A stretch of DNA of 64,000 nt from assembly GCA_014191855.1 (NCBI GenBank), contig BJHF01000009.1:31883-95882 (forward strand), read 5' to 3'. Under the pieces are notes generated by a model. It was given only the letters and a program-made list of their open reading frames with translations, ran no database searches and was not told where the DNA came from. The first letter of the stretch is position 1; each line of letters opens with the position of its first letter. The stretch comes from Deltaproteobacteria bacterium. GTDB lineage: Bacteria; Myxococcota_A; UBA796; SXON01. Shown one piece after another: positions 53,755 to 62,251 of the stretch. Position numbers and translations under genes: made by a program.

Positions 53755-55233
53755 GTGCACGCCGTCCTGCTCCTGGCGCTGTTCGGTATCGGCCCGGCGC
53801 TCGCCGCAGACGCCGCGGCGGCGTTCCGCCACGCCAACGCCCTGGAGGCGGCCGGCGAGAAAGACGCGGCCTACGCGGAGTTCACCCAACTCGTCAAGTC
53901 GGCCCCGGAGGATCCCTACCTCGCCGAGGCCTGGCTCCACATCGGCGAGTACTGGTTCGACCGTGATGACTTCGCGAAGGCGCACGCCGCGTACAAGCAC
54001 GCGTTGGAGCGGCCGAACGGGGATCGCGAGGGGTTCGCCTCGTACAAGCTGGCGTGGTGTGAGTACAACCTCGGCGACTATCCGCTGGCCATCGCAACGA
54101 TGGTCGCGGTGGTGGACTCCACGAAAACCGCCCCACAAATACGGGAAGAAGCGCTCAAGGACCTCGTTCGGTTCTACAGCGACGGTGGCGAGGGCGACGC
54201 AGCCACCGAGTTCTTCGCGGCGCATGGGCGCCCCGACCTCACGCGGGACACGGCCGTTCGGAGCGCGGCATGGACCATGGAAACTGGTGTCTACGACTGG
54301 GCGATCCGGGATTATCGAGCCGCGATCGCCCTCGATTTGAACCACCCGCGCAACCCCGAGCTCCAGGCCGCGATCGTCGACTGCTTCCGCAAGCTCGGGA
54401 AGGTCGAAGAAACCTGGGCCGCCCTCGAGGTCCTGCTTGCGAGCTACAGCCCCGCCTCCGATTGGGCGCGTGCGAACGCGGCGGATCCGAAGGTGATGAC
54501 CGCGGCCCTGGAGGAGCAGGAGCGAGCCCTGCGAACGTTCGCCGTGAACGTCCACACCGAAGCCAAGAAGCTCCGGAAGGGCGAGGACGCCCAACGTCGC
54601 TACGCGTACGCCGAGCAAGGTTATGCTCGCTACATCGTTCTCTTTTCTGCGTCGTCGAACATCGGGGAGATGCGCTACGCCTACGCCGAGCTGCTCTACG
54701 CCCGCAAGAAGTTCGCGGCCGCCTACGAGCAATACATGGCTGTCGTCGCGCTCGACCCGAAGGGGACGCACGCGAAGTTCTGCGCGGAGTCGGCGATCTT
54801 TGCGGCGGATGAGCTGCTGGACGGGGAAATGCACCGCAACGGCGGGGCGTACACCTCCCTCCCCAAGAATGCACCGATCCCGCTCGAAGAATGGGCCGAA
54901 AAGTCGATCCTCGCCCTCGACCAGTTCGCGAGGCTCTACCCCGACGATCCCAAGGCCTCCAAGGTCATCTACAAATCTGCGTACCTGCTGTACAACCACA
55001 ACCACTTCACCGAGTCGGCCGTGCGATTTCGGCAGGTGATCGCGATGAGTGGCTGGACGAAAGAGTCCGAGCAGGCGGCGAACCTCACGCTCGATGGGCT
55101 GCTGCTGGTCGAAGACTGGGCGGCACTTCGCGATACGGCGGGTGCGTTCTACGATCAGCCCGGGTTCGGGACGCCCGCGTTCAAGGCGGAGATGTTGGAG
55201 ATCGTGGAGCGGGCGGGGGAGAAGGTGCGGTGA
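53755..55233 (+). CDS. Secreted TPR protein
   Basis: 492 residues. GTG 53755 with GAGG six bases upstream is chosen over TTG 53737. Signal peptide HAVLLLALFGIGPALAADA, then about ten TPR-like helical pairs (AAAFRHANALEAAGEKDAAY, YLAEAWLHIGEYWFDRDDFAKA, KASKVIYKSAYLLYNHNHFTES). Many TPR proteins of this kind serve as periplasmic scaffolds, for example in gliding or secretion machines of myxobacteria; the partner here is unknown. Convergent with the sulfatase-like gene (6-nt gap) and preceded by palindrome copy A. Confidence 0.8.
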   Translation: MHAVLLLALFGIGPALAADAAAAFRHANALEAAGEKDAAYAEFTQLVKSAPEDPYLAEAWLHIGEYWFDRDDFAKAHAAYKHALERPNGDREGFASYKLAWCEYNLGDYPLAIATMVAVVDSTKTAPQIREEALKDLVRFYSDGGEGDAATEFFAAHGRPDLTRDTAVRSAAWTMETGVYDWAIRDYRAAIALDLNHPRNPELQAAIVDCFRKLGKVEETWAALEVLLASYSPASDWARANAADPKVMTAALEEQERALRTFAVNVHTEAKKLRKGEDAQRRYAYAEQGYARYIVLFSASSNIGEMRYAYAELLYARKKFAAAYEQYMAVVALDPKGTHAKFCAESAIFAADELLDGEMHRNGGAYTSLPKNAPIPLEEWAEKSILALDQFARLYPDDPKASKVIYKSAYLLYNHNHFTESAVRFRQVIAMSGWTKESEQAANLTLDGLLLVEDWAALRDTAGAFYDQPGFGTPAFKAEMLEIVERAGEKVR

Positions 55234-55239
55234 GCCAAC

Positions 55240-57303
55240 TCAGCGCAGCGCCACTGCCGCTACCTTGCCCCACACGGTGTACCGACTCGGAACTGAGGCG
55301 GAGCGGGGCTTGAACGTCACGAGGTGCACGCCGGCCGGCTGCACGAGACCCTGTGGCAGCGTCAGCATCATCGAAGCCGGTTTCCCGACCGGCAGCTCCA
55401 ACACGCCAAGCTCCGCGCCGTCTAGCCGCACGTCCACGAGTCGCGGCGTTTTTCCTGCCGACATCGCCTCGATCTCAAGCCTCGTCGGCGCCCCATCCCC
55501 CATGCACACCCACAGTTCGGAGACGTCGCTGCGAGCGAGCCGGACGCGGCGCTTGCCCAGGTCTGCGTAGTCTCCCCAACCGACGCCAAACGTGGACAGG
55601 CCGCGTACCTGGGCGTTGAAGCTCGCCGTTCCATCACACGGTACCGCGCCTGACACCCGCTTCCACGTGCGGAAGTCCTCGGGACGCTCGCCGAGTTCGA
55701 ACACCTCATCCTCCGGAACCGCGCCCATCCGCGGGTCCGAGGTGGCCCGGTCGTAGCTGAAGAACGTCGTGGGTGCGGCCGCGAAGTCGCGGCTCGTCGC
55801 GTCGTGACCGAACTTCGTCTCACAAACCTCCGTCAGGCGGCAGGCCGTGGCGCCCACGTCCCTGAGCGACGGGGCGGCCGGCGATTCACTGAGCGGACCC
55901 CGTGCGCCGGCGGCCTTGACCATCAAAAACGACTCTGCAAAGCCGACGGCCTGGTTCGCACCCGGAGCCACGAACCCCGCGCCGTGGTCCGACAAGACCA
56001 GGATCGTCGTGTTGTCGTAGACGCCCGCCGCCTCCAGCTCACGGAACCACGTGGCGAGCTTGGCGAACGCGCACCTCGCCTGCTTGGCGGCGTTGGGTCG
56101 ATTCCACCCTGCAGGCTTGTACGCGCACTTGGCATCCACAACGACCGGGGAGTGAGTCGAGAGCAGGTGCACGAAGCGCAGCGTTGGACGTTCTGAATCT
56201 GCGGTCACCGCGGACGCAAGCGTGTCGAGCACGACGTTGCCCTGCAGCACGGCGGCAGCGAGCCCGGTCGCGGCTCGGGCACCGGCGTCTGCCTCCGCTT
56301 CCACCCCGTCGCCACTGGGCACCACGTACGGCTTGACGGGCGGCGGCGCCAGGCGAAACGCCGCGAACCGCAGCAAGATCTCCGACTCCGTGGCCGCCCT
56401 GTCTTGCACGACGGGCCCTACCGTGGCGGAGTCGATGCACGCCCCAGCTCGCGTCGGGCACGTCGCCAGCTCGGGCAACGGGTACACGACCGTCGTCGCG
56501 AATCCGGCATCGGCGAAGGTGTTGACGAACGAATCCTCTTCGATCGACTTCCGGAACCACTCTCCCAGCGGCTCGGTGCCGTCGTATTCCCGGCCGGCAT
56601 GGATGATGGGGAGCGACAAGTAGGTAGACCGGGAACCCGCCTTGGCGCGGGTGTACCAGACAAAGCCCGGAAGCTCGAGCGCGATCTCCGGCTCCGCTGT
56701 GAGCAGGTCGCCCACCACGCCGCCCTGGAGCTTGTCGAGCACGACGACAATGACGTTCCGATCCCGCGAATAGGCGGAAGGCAGCGGTGCCGAGGTACCC
56801 GGGCGGCCATTCCAGGAGCTCGCGCTGACGTACACGACCATCCCCAGCATCGCGAGCGCCAGGAAGCCAGAGAAGCGGGTAAGCAGCTCCGTCCAGCGCT
56901 TCGCCGCGGCAATCAGCCCGGCCCACAACGCCAGGATGAACGCCCCGGTGATCCACCGCTCCTCGCTGGACAGGGTGTCCGTCACCGGTCCTTCACCGTC
57001 CAGCGCCAGGTGCTCCTGAAACAGCGAAGCCGCGACGGCGCACCACAAGAACGTGCCCAAGAACCACGCCCGCCCCCATGCGCGCGGCTGAGGCGGCGCC
57101 CACGCAGCCAGCGCCCCACCGAGCACCGCGGCTATAGCGGCCAGCAGCAACAACCGCGGCAACAGCAGCAGGAACGAGCTCGCGAAATGCCCGGGGTTGC
57201 TGTCGTAGATCACGGCCGGCACGTACACGACGGCTACGAACGCCGGGAGCAGGGCGTGCCCGACGTCAGCGAGGGGGCGGGGGAGGGCGGGCGGGGCGCT
57301 CAC
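55240..57303 (-). CDS. Membrane-anchored sulfatase / LTA-synthase-like hydrolase
   Basis: 687 residues, GTG start. Five or six N-terminal helices (to about residue 185) then a periplasmic alkaline-phosphatase-fold domain: NVIVVVLDKLQGG (metal Asp), STYLSLPIIHAG with a Thr/Ser candidate nucleophile region, FVHLLSTHSPVVVD (metal His) and ILVLSDHGAGF. A C-terminal beta region of ~150 residues follows. The family includes phosphoethanolamine transferases and LTA synthases, which modify cell-surface glycans or lipids; substrate unknown. Its start abuts palindrome copy B. Confidence 0.75.
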   Translation of the reverse strand: MSAPPALPRPLADVGHALLPAFVAVVYVPAVIYDSNPGHFASSFLLLLPRLLLLAAIAAVLGGALAAWAPPQPRAWGRAWFLGTFLWCAVAASLFQEHLALDGEGPVTDTLSSEERWITGAFILALWAGLIAAAKRWTELLTRFSGFLALAMLGMVVYVSASSWNGRPGTSAPLPSAYSRDRNVIVVVLDKLQGGVVGDLLTAEPEIALELPGFVWYTRAKAGSRSTYLSLPIIHAGREYDGTEPLGEWFRKSIEEDSFVNTFADAGFATTVVYPLPELATCPTRAGACIDSATVGPVVQDRAATESEILLRFAAFRLAPPPVKPYVVPSGDGVEAEADAGARAATGLAAAVLQGNVVLDTLASAVTADSERPTLRFVHLLSTHSPVVVDAKCAYKPAGWNRPNAAKQARCAFAKLATWFRELEAAGVYDNTTILVLSDHGAGFVAPGANQAVGFAESFLMVKAAGARGPLSESPAAPSLRDVGATACRLTEVCETKFGHDATSRDFAAAPTTFFSYDRATSDPRMGAVPEDEVFELGERPEDFRTWKRVSGAVPCDGTASFNAQVRGLSTFGVGWGDYADLGKRRVRLARSDVSELWVCMGDGAPTRLEIEAMSAGKTPRLVDVRLDGAELGVLELPVGKPASMMLTLPQGLVQPAGVHLVTFKPRSASVPSRYTVWGKVAAVALR

Positions 57304-57348
57304 CGGGGGCTGCTATTCCGAAGCGCACCTCAGGGGTCACCGCGTGTG

Positions 57349-57404
57349 GGGGTCAGGACGGTGCCATTCCGATTGCCCAATCGGAATGGCACCGTCCTGA
57401 CCCC
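57349..57404. repeat. Long perfect palindrome, copy B
   Basis: A 27-bp inverted repeat with a two-base centre (arms 57349-57375 and 57378-57404). Its outer 20 bases are identical to copy A (53670); base pair 21 is swapped C-G instead of G-C, keeping the palindrome. It lies between the divergent sulfatase-like and RND adaptor genes. Confidence 0.92.
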
Positions 57405-57424
57405 AGCCTCCGTTAAGGGGCACC

Positions 57425-58483
57425 GTGCTCCTGCTCGCCTTCCTCCTCCACCTCCAAGCCTGCGCCACCGGCAGCGCCCCGCCCCCCGCCACCGCGAGCC
57501 CCGTCCGCGTGATCGAGGTTGTTCCCAGCGTTTCTGAGCGCACCATCGAAGCCACCGGCACCGTGCGCGCCCTCGACAGCGCTGAGCTGCGCCCTGAAGT
57601 CGCCGGCCTCGTTGAATCCGTAGAATTCGCGGACGGCGCCCAGGTGACACGCGGCGATGTGCTCGTACACCTCCGCTCCGCCGACGCGGAGGCCACCCGC
57701 CTCGACGCCCGCTCCCGCGCCGTGGTCGCGACCCAGGAACTCGACCGCGCAAAAGCGCTGTTCACGAAAGGGGAGTTCGCCCAGGCTGAGCTCGATCGCG
57801 CCGAGGCGAACGACGGCCTCGCCCGCGCCGCCGTCGCTCGCGCCGACGAAGCCGTGCGCCGCACGACGATCCGCGCCCCTTTCGACGGCGTCGTCGGCAA
57901 ACGTCAGGTTTCCCCCGGCGAGCTGGTCGATCCCTCCCGCGTCGTCACCCGCCTGGACGGCCTCGGTTCGCTCCGCGTCGACCTGTCCCTCCCCGAGACC
58001 GACCTCTCCCGTGTCTCCCCGGGGCTCGCTGTTCAAGTCACCGCCACCGCCGCGCCGGGCGCCCCCATCCCCGGAACCGTCGCCTTCGTGGCCTCACATA
58101 TCGATGAAGCCACGCGCACCTTCGAGGTCCGTGTCGCCGTGCAGGATCCCGAGTCACGACTGCGCCCCGGTATGACCGCCACCGTGAAGATCGTGGCTTC
58201 CCAGGCTGAACAAGCGCTGCTCGTCCCCACCGAGTGCGTCGTCCCGACCGCGGCCGGATCCGCGGTCTGGGTCGTCACCGCCGAAAACAAGGTCAATCGC
58301 CGCCCGGTCACGCTCGGCGAACGCCATGAAGCGCGCGTCGAGGTCACCGCCGGCCTGGCCCCCGGCGACCGCATCGTGAGCGAGGGACTCGCCCGGCTCC
58401 GCGAAGGCGCATCCGTGGAGGTGCTCTCCCCTCCAGCCGCCCCCGACGCGCCTCCCGCCGCCGCGCCGCCCAAAGCCCCATGA
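57425..58483 (+). CDS. RND efflux periplasmic adaptor (membrane fusion protein) lipoprotein
   Basis: 352 residues, GTG start; signal with lipobox LHLQAC. The MFP pattern is clear: a barrel-sandwich strand (RVIEVVPSVSERTIEATGTV), biotinyl-lipoyl-like domain (VESVEFADGAQVTRGDVLVHL), a long coiled-coil hairpin (LDRAEANDGLARAAVARADEA), then RAPFDGVVGKRQVSPGELVDPSR and beta-barrel segments. It bridges the inner-membrane pump to an outer-membrane exit duct. No TolC gene lies nearby. Its ATGA junction with the pump is a 4-nt overlap. Confidence 0.92.
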   Translation: MLLLAFLLHLQACATGSAPPPATASPVRVIEVVPSVSERTIEATGTVRALDSAELRPEVAGLVESVEFADGAQVTRGDVLVHLRSADAEATRLDARSRAVVATQELDRAKALFTKGEFAQAELDRAEANDGLARAAVARADEAVRRTTIRAPFDGVVGKRQVSPGELVDPSRVVTRLDGLGSLRVDLSLPETDLSRVSPGLAVQVTATAAPGAPIPGTVAFVASHIDEATRTFEVRVAVQDPESRLRPGMTATVKIVASQAEQALLVPTECVVPTAAGSAVWVVTAENKVNRRPVTLGERHEARVEVTAGLAPGDRIVSEGLARLREGASVEVLSPPAAPDAPPAAAPPKAP

Positions 58484-61400
58484 CCGCCTGGACCGACCGC
58501 TTCATCGAGCGCCCGGTGCTCTCGCTGGTGCTCTCCCTGCTCATCGTGCTCCTCGGCGTCATGGGCTTTACCCGCCTTGGCGTACGCGAAACGCCCGACA
58601 TCGAGACGCCCGTCGTCACCGTCTCCACCTCGTGGCCTGGCGCCGACCCTGCCCTCGTGGAGAGCGATGTCACCGAGGTGATTGAGCGCGAAGTGAACGG
58701 GATCGAGGGCGTACGCACGCTCTCGTCGTCCAGCCTCGACGGCCGCTCGGAGATCACGATCGAGTTCTCGCTCGAACGCGACCTCGAAGAAGCCGCGAAC
58801 GACGTCCGATCCCGGGTGGATCGGGTGCGCGCCCGCCTCCCCCGCGAGGTGCTCGATCCCTCGATCGAGAAGGCCGACGCCGCAGGCCAACCCATGATGT
58901 TCCTCCGGTTGGCGGCTGAGGATGGCGACCTGCTCGCCATCACCGACGTCGCCGAGACCATCGTGCGGGAGCGCCTGGAGAACGTCGGCGGCGTAAGCGG
59001 CGTCGATCTGTTCGGGGCCCGCGTCTACGCGATGCGCCTGGAGTTGGACGCTGCGAAGATGGCCGCGCGAAGCGTCACCATCGCCGACATTGAGCGCTCC
59101 TTGTCGGCCGGCAACGTAGACATCCCCGCCGGCCGCATCGAAGGGATGTCCACCCAGCTCACCGTCCACCTCGACGGCGGCCTGCGCACCCCCGAGCAGT
59201 TCGGCGCCCTCGTGATCCGCGGCAGCGGAAACGCCCCGGTGTACCTCCGCGATCTCGCGACGATACGCCTCGGCGCCGAGAACGAACGTAGCGCCGCGCG
59301 CGCGGACGGGTCGCCGTCCCTCTCGCTGGCGATCAACCCCCAGGCCAAGGCCAACGTCGTCGACATCTCCGACGAGGTACAGCGCCGCCTCCCCGACATC
59401 CAGGCCGACCTGCCCCCCGGCTACTCGCTCGACATCGTGTTTGATCGTGCCTTCTCCGTGCGCGACTCCATCCACGAGGTGGAGCTGACCCTCGCCGTCG
59501 CCTTCGGGCTGGTCGTGCTCGTCACCTTCCTGTTCCTCCGCGATCTGCGCAGCACGCTCGTCCCCGCCGTCGCGATCCCCGTCTCCTTGATCGGCACCTT
59601 TCTCGTGCTCTGGGCCGCTGGCTTTACAATCAACGTCTTCACCCTGTTTGGCCTCGTCCTCGCCATCGGCCTCGTGGTGGACGACGCCATCGTGGTCCTC
59701 GAAAACATCGTCCGCCACCTTGAGGAAGGCGCCAGCCCCGCGGAAGCCGCTCTCGCCGGCACGCGCCAGATCACCGTCGCGGTCGTCGCCACCACCGCCT
59801 CGCTGCTTGTCGTGTTCCTCCCGGTCATCTTCACCGGCGGCAGCACGGGGCGGCTGTTCCTGGAGTTTGGCGTCACCGTCGCCGCCAGCGTCGCGATCTC
59901 CATGGTCGTCGCCCTCACCCTCACGCCGATGCTCACCGCCAAACTAGTGCGCGCGGGCGCCCATAAAGCCGAGGACGGTCTCCTCGCCCGGGGCTTCGCC
60001 ATCACCTTCGGCTGGGTGCGCCGCTTCCCCGCGCTCGTGGTCCCCGTGCTGCTGCTCGCCGCAGCGGTCGGCGTGGGCGGGTGGATGAAGCTCCCCACCG
60101 AATTCTTCCCCCTTGAAGATCGGAACAACTTCATCCTGCGCACCGAGGCCCAGGAGGGCGCCACCTTCGAGTGGATGGACGCGCGGATGCGCGAGGTCGA
60201 AGCCCAGGTCATCCCCCTCGTGCCTGAGCGTCGCGTCGCGTTGGCGCGCGTCGCGAGCGGGCGCGGCGGCATCGCAGCGGGCACGAACACCGGAATGATT
60301 TTCTTCTCGCTCAAGCCGAAAAGTGAGCGCGATCGTTCCCAACAGCAGATCGTCGCCGCCCTGAAGCCGGTGCTCGCGAAGGTCACCGCCTTCCGCGTCA
60401 TCCCCATCCAGTCGCCCACCATCGGCCGCGGCTTCGCCTCCCCGCTCCAGTTCGTCCTCCAGCACCCCGACTTCGACACCCTCGCCCGCGCGCTCCCCGG
60501 CTTTCTCCAGGCTGCCCGCCAACTTCCGGGCCTCTCCGCCGTCAACGAAGACCTGCGCCTCGACCGCCCGGAGCTGGCCCTCGCCGTCGATCGTGAGCGC
60601 GCCGCCGCCATCGGCATCCCCCTCGCCGATGTCGCCCGCAGCCTGCAAGTGCTCACCGGCGGCTCCGAGATCGGTCGGTTCAAGCGCGGAGTTCGCCAGT
60701 ACCCGATCATCGCCCAGCTCATCCGCGCCGACCGCGACGAGCCCACCGACCTGTCCCGCATCGAGCTGCGCGCCCCCGGCGGCGCCCTCGTCCCGCTCAC
60801 CAACCTCGTCCAGTGGGAGGAGCGCATCGCCGCCGCAACGCGCTTCCACTACGCCCGTAGCCCCTCGGCCACGATCAGCGCGAACGTAGACGGCATTACC
60901 CTCGGCCAAGGCATCGAAAGGCTGCAAGCCCTCGCCGACGAAACGCTCGAGCCCGGCTTCCGCACCGCCCTCGCCGGACAGGCCAAGGATCTCGCCGAGG
61001 GCAGCGCCTCCCTCGCGACGCTGTTCGGTCTCGCGCTGCTCCTCGTCTACCTGCTGCTCGCCGCCCAGTTCGACTCCTTCATCGCCCCGATCTCCGTGAT
61101 GCTCACGGTACCGCTGGCCCTCGCCGGCGCGCTGGGTTCCCTCGTGATCTTCGGGCAGTCCATGTCCTTTTTCTCGCAAGTCGCACTGATTCTCCTGGTC
61201 GGCCTCGTCACCAAGAACGGCATCCTCATCGTCGAGTACGCCCGGCAGCAAGAGCACGACCGCGACCTCGACCCCTGGGCGGCGGCATCCGAGGCCGTGC
61301 GACTGCGTTTTCGTCCGATCCTGATGACCTCCATCGCCACCATCGGCGGCGCCATCCCCATCGCGCTCGGCCTCTCCGGCGCCGGTCGCGCCTCGCTCGG

Positions 61401-61509
61401 CATCGCCGTCACCTTCGGCATGTTCACCGCCACGGTGCTCACGCTGTACGTCACGCCGGTGGTCTACGCGACATTGGCCACGTGGACCCGGCGCTTGCCA
61501 GCCCCATGA
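58480..61509 (+). CDS. RND-family inner-membrane efflux transporter
   Basis: 1009 residues, standard AcrB/MexB length. Helix 1 is FIERPVLSLVLSLLIVLLGV, helix 4 carries the proton-relay Asp pair in GLVVDDAIVVLENIV (about 401-402), and helix 10 carries the matching Lys in GLVTKNGILIVEYA (about 912). The porter/docking loops contain WPGADPALVESDVTEVIEREV and later YSLDIVFDRAF. It works as a proton-driven multidrug or metabolite exporter with the preceding adaptor. Substrate unknown. It is followed by a toxin-antitoxin pair, 37 nt away. Confidence 0.95.
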   Translation: MTAWTDRFIERPVLSLVLSLLIVLLGVMGFTRLGVRETPDIETPVVTVSTSWPGADPALVESDVTEVIEREVNGIEGVRTLSSSSLDGRSEITIEFSLERDLEEAANDVRSRVDRVRARLPREVLDPSIEKADAAGQPMMFLRLAAEDGDLLAITDVAETIVRERLENVGGVSGVDLFGARVYAMRLELDAAKMAARSVTIADIERSLSAGNVDIPAGRIEGMSTQLTVHLDGGLRTPEQFGALVIRGSGNAPVYLRDLATIRLGAENERSAARADGSPSLSLAINPQAKANVVDISDEVQRRLPDIQADLPPGYSLDIVFDRAFSVRDSIHEVELTLAVAFGLVVLVTFLFLRDLRSTLVPAVAIPVSLIGTFLVLWAAGFTINVFTLFGLVLAIGLVVDDAIVVLENIVRHLEEGASPAEAALAGTRQITVAVVATTASLLVVFLPVIFTGGSTGRLFLEFGVTVAASVAISMVVALTLTPMLTAKLVRAGAHKAEDGLLARGFAITFGWVRRFPALVVPVLLLAAAVGVGGWMKLPTEFFPLEDRNNFILRTEAQEGATFEWMDARMREVEAQVIPLVPERRVALARVASGRGGIAAGTNTGMIFFSLKPKSERDRSQQQIVAALKPVLAKVTAFRVIPIQSPTIGRGFASPLQFVLQHPDFDTLARALPGFLQAARQLPGLSAVNEDLRLDRPELALAVDRERAAAIGIPLADVARSLQVLTGGSEIGRFKRGVRQYPIIAQLIRADRDEPTDLSRIELRAPGGALVPLTNLVQWEERIAAATRFHYARSPSATISANVDGITLGQGIERLQALADETLEPGFRTALAGQAKDLAEGSASLATLFGLALLLVYLLLAAQFDSFIAPISVMLTVPLALAGALGSLVIFGQSMSFFSQVALILLVGLVTKNGILIVEYARQQEHDRDLDPWAAASEAVRLRFRPILMTSIATIGGAIPIALGLSGAGRASLGIAVTFGMFTATVLTLYVTPVVYATLATWTRRLPAP

Positions 61510-61546
61510 GCTTGCCAACGGCGTGATGACGCCCTATGATGACGCC

Positions 61547-61777
61547 ATGCGCACCATCATCGATCTTCCGCCCGGCCAGCTCGCCGCCCTGGACGTTTGG
61601 TGCCAAGCTCGCGGCCTGAGTCGGGCGGAAGCGGTTCGTCGCGCGGTGCACGGCCTCCTGCACCACGAGAATGCAGGGGCAGAGGCGATCGAAGCCACGC
61701 GAGGGCTCTGGGCCGACGCCGAGGAGGACGGGCTGGCGTACCAGGAGCGGCTGCGCGGCGAGTGGGATCAGCCATGA
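61547..61777 (+). CDS. vapB: VapB-like ribbon-helix-helix antitoxin
   Basis: 76 residues from ATG 61547; upstream ATGs in the same frame add only a few residues. N-terminus MRTIIDLPPGQLAALDVWCQ and LSRAEAVRRAVHGLL fits the RHH DNA-binding fold used by many antitoxins. The C-terminal half (GLAYQERLRGEW) would wrap the toxin. Its TGA overlaps the toxin ATG. Name is by context and fold. Confidence 0.78.
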   Translation: MRTIIDLPPGQLAALDVWCQARGLSRAEAVRRAVHGLLHHENAGAEAIEATRGLWADAEEDGLAYQERLRGEWDQP

Positions 61778-62133
61778 ACTACCTGCTGGACTCGTGCATC
61801 CTCATCGACCACCTTCGCGGGAACTCCGCAGCCACCGAGTTCCTGTTGAGCACACCTGGGGCCGCGATCAGCCACATCACCTGGATCGAGGTCATGGTCG
61901 GCGCCACGGATGCGGCGGGCGAACGACCGTTACGCGCGCTGCTCTCCGGTTTTCGGGTGCTTCCGGTGGATGGCGAGGTCGCGGAGGAAGCGGTGCGCCT
62001 GCGTCGCTCCCGCCGGGTCAAGCTGCCAGACGCGATCATCTGGGCAACGGCCCGCGTTCACCGCCTGGAGCTGGCAACGCGGAACACCAAGGACTTCACG
62101 CCCCACGAACCAGGCGTGACGGTGCCCTATTAG
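61774..62133 (+). CDS. vapC: VapC-like PIN-domain toxin ribonuclease
   Basis: 119 residues, ATG overlapping the antitoxin stop. PIN-domain acidic residues are visible: Asp6 and Asp12 in YLLDSCILIDHLRG, Glu39 in ITWIEVMVG, and an Asp in KLPDAIIWATA (with NTKDF near the end). VapC toxins cut specific tRNAs or rRNA when the antitoxin is lost. The pair lies directly downstream of the RND pump; maybe a stand-alone stress module. Confidence 0.85.
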   Translation: MNYLLDSCILIDHLRGNSAATEFLLSTPGAAISHITWIEVMVGATDAAGERPLRALLSGFRVLPVDGEVAEEAVRLRRSRRVKLPDAIIWATARVHRLELATRNTKDFTPHEPGVTVPY

Positions 62134-62251
62134 CCACCTGGACCGTCGGTAAACGGGCGATGCCCCAGGCCCGATAGCCTTCGCCGAGCGTGGGTAGAAG
62201 GGCATCGCGGCGCCGCCGAAGATCGGCTACCCTCGGCCCGCGAGGTGTCCG

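Noticed and set aside
58033..61518. Two long minus-strand readings (561 and 524 residues)
   Set aside because: Antisense to the RND adaptor and pump; low-complexity Glu/Gly/Arg-rich.
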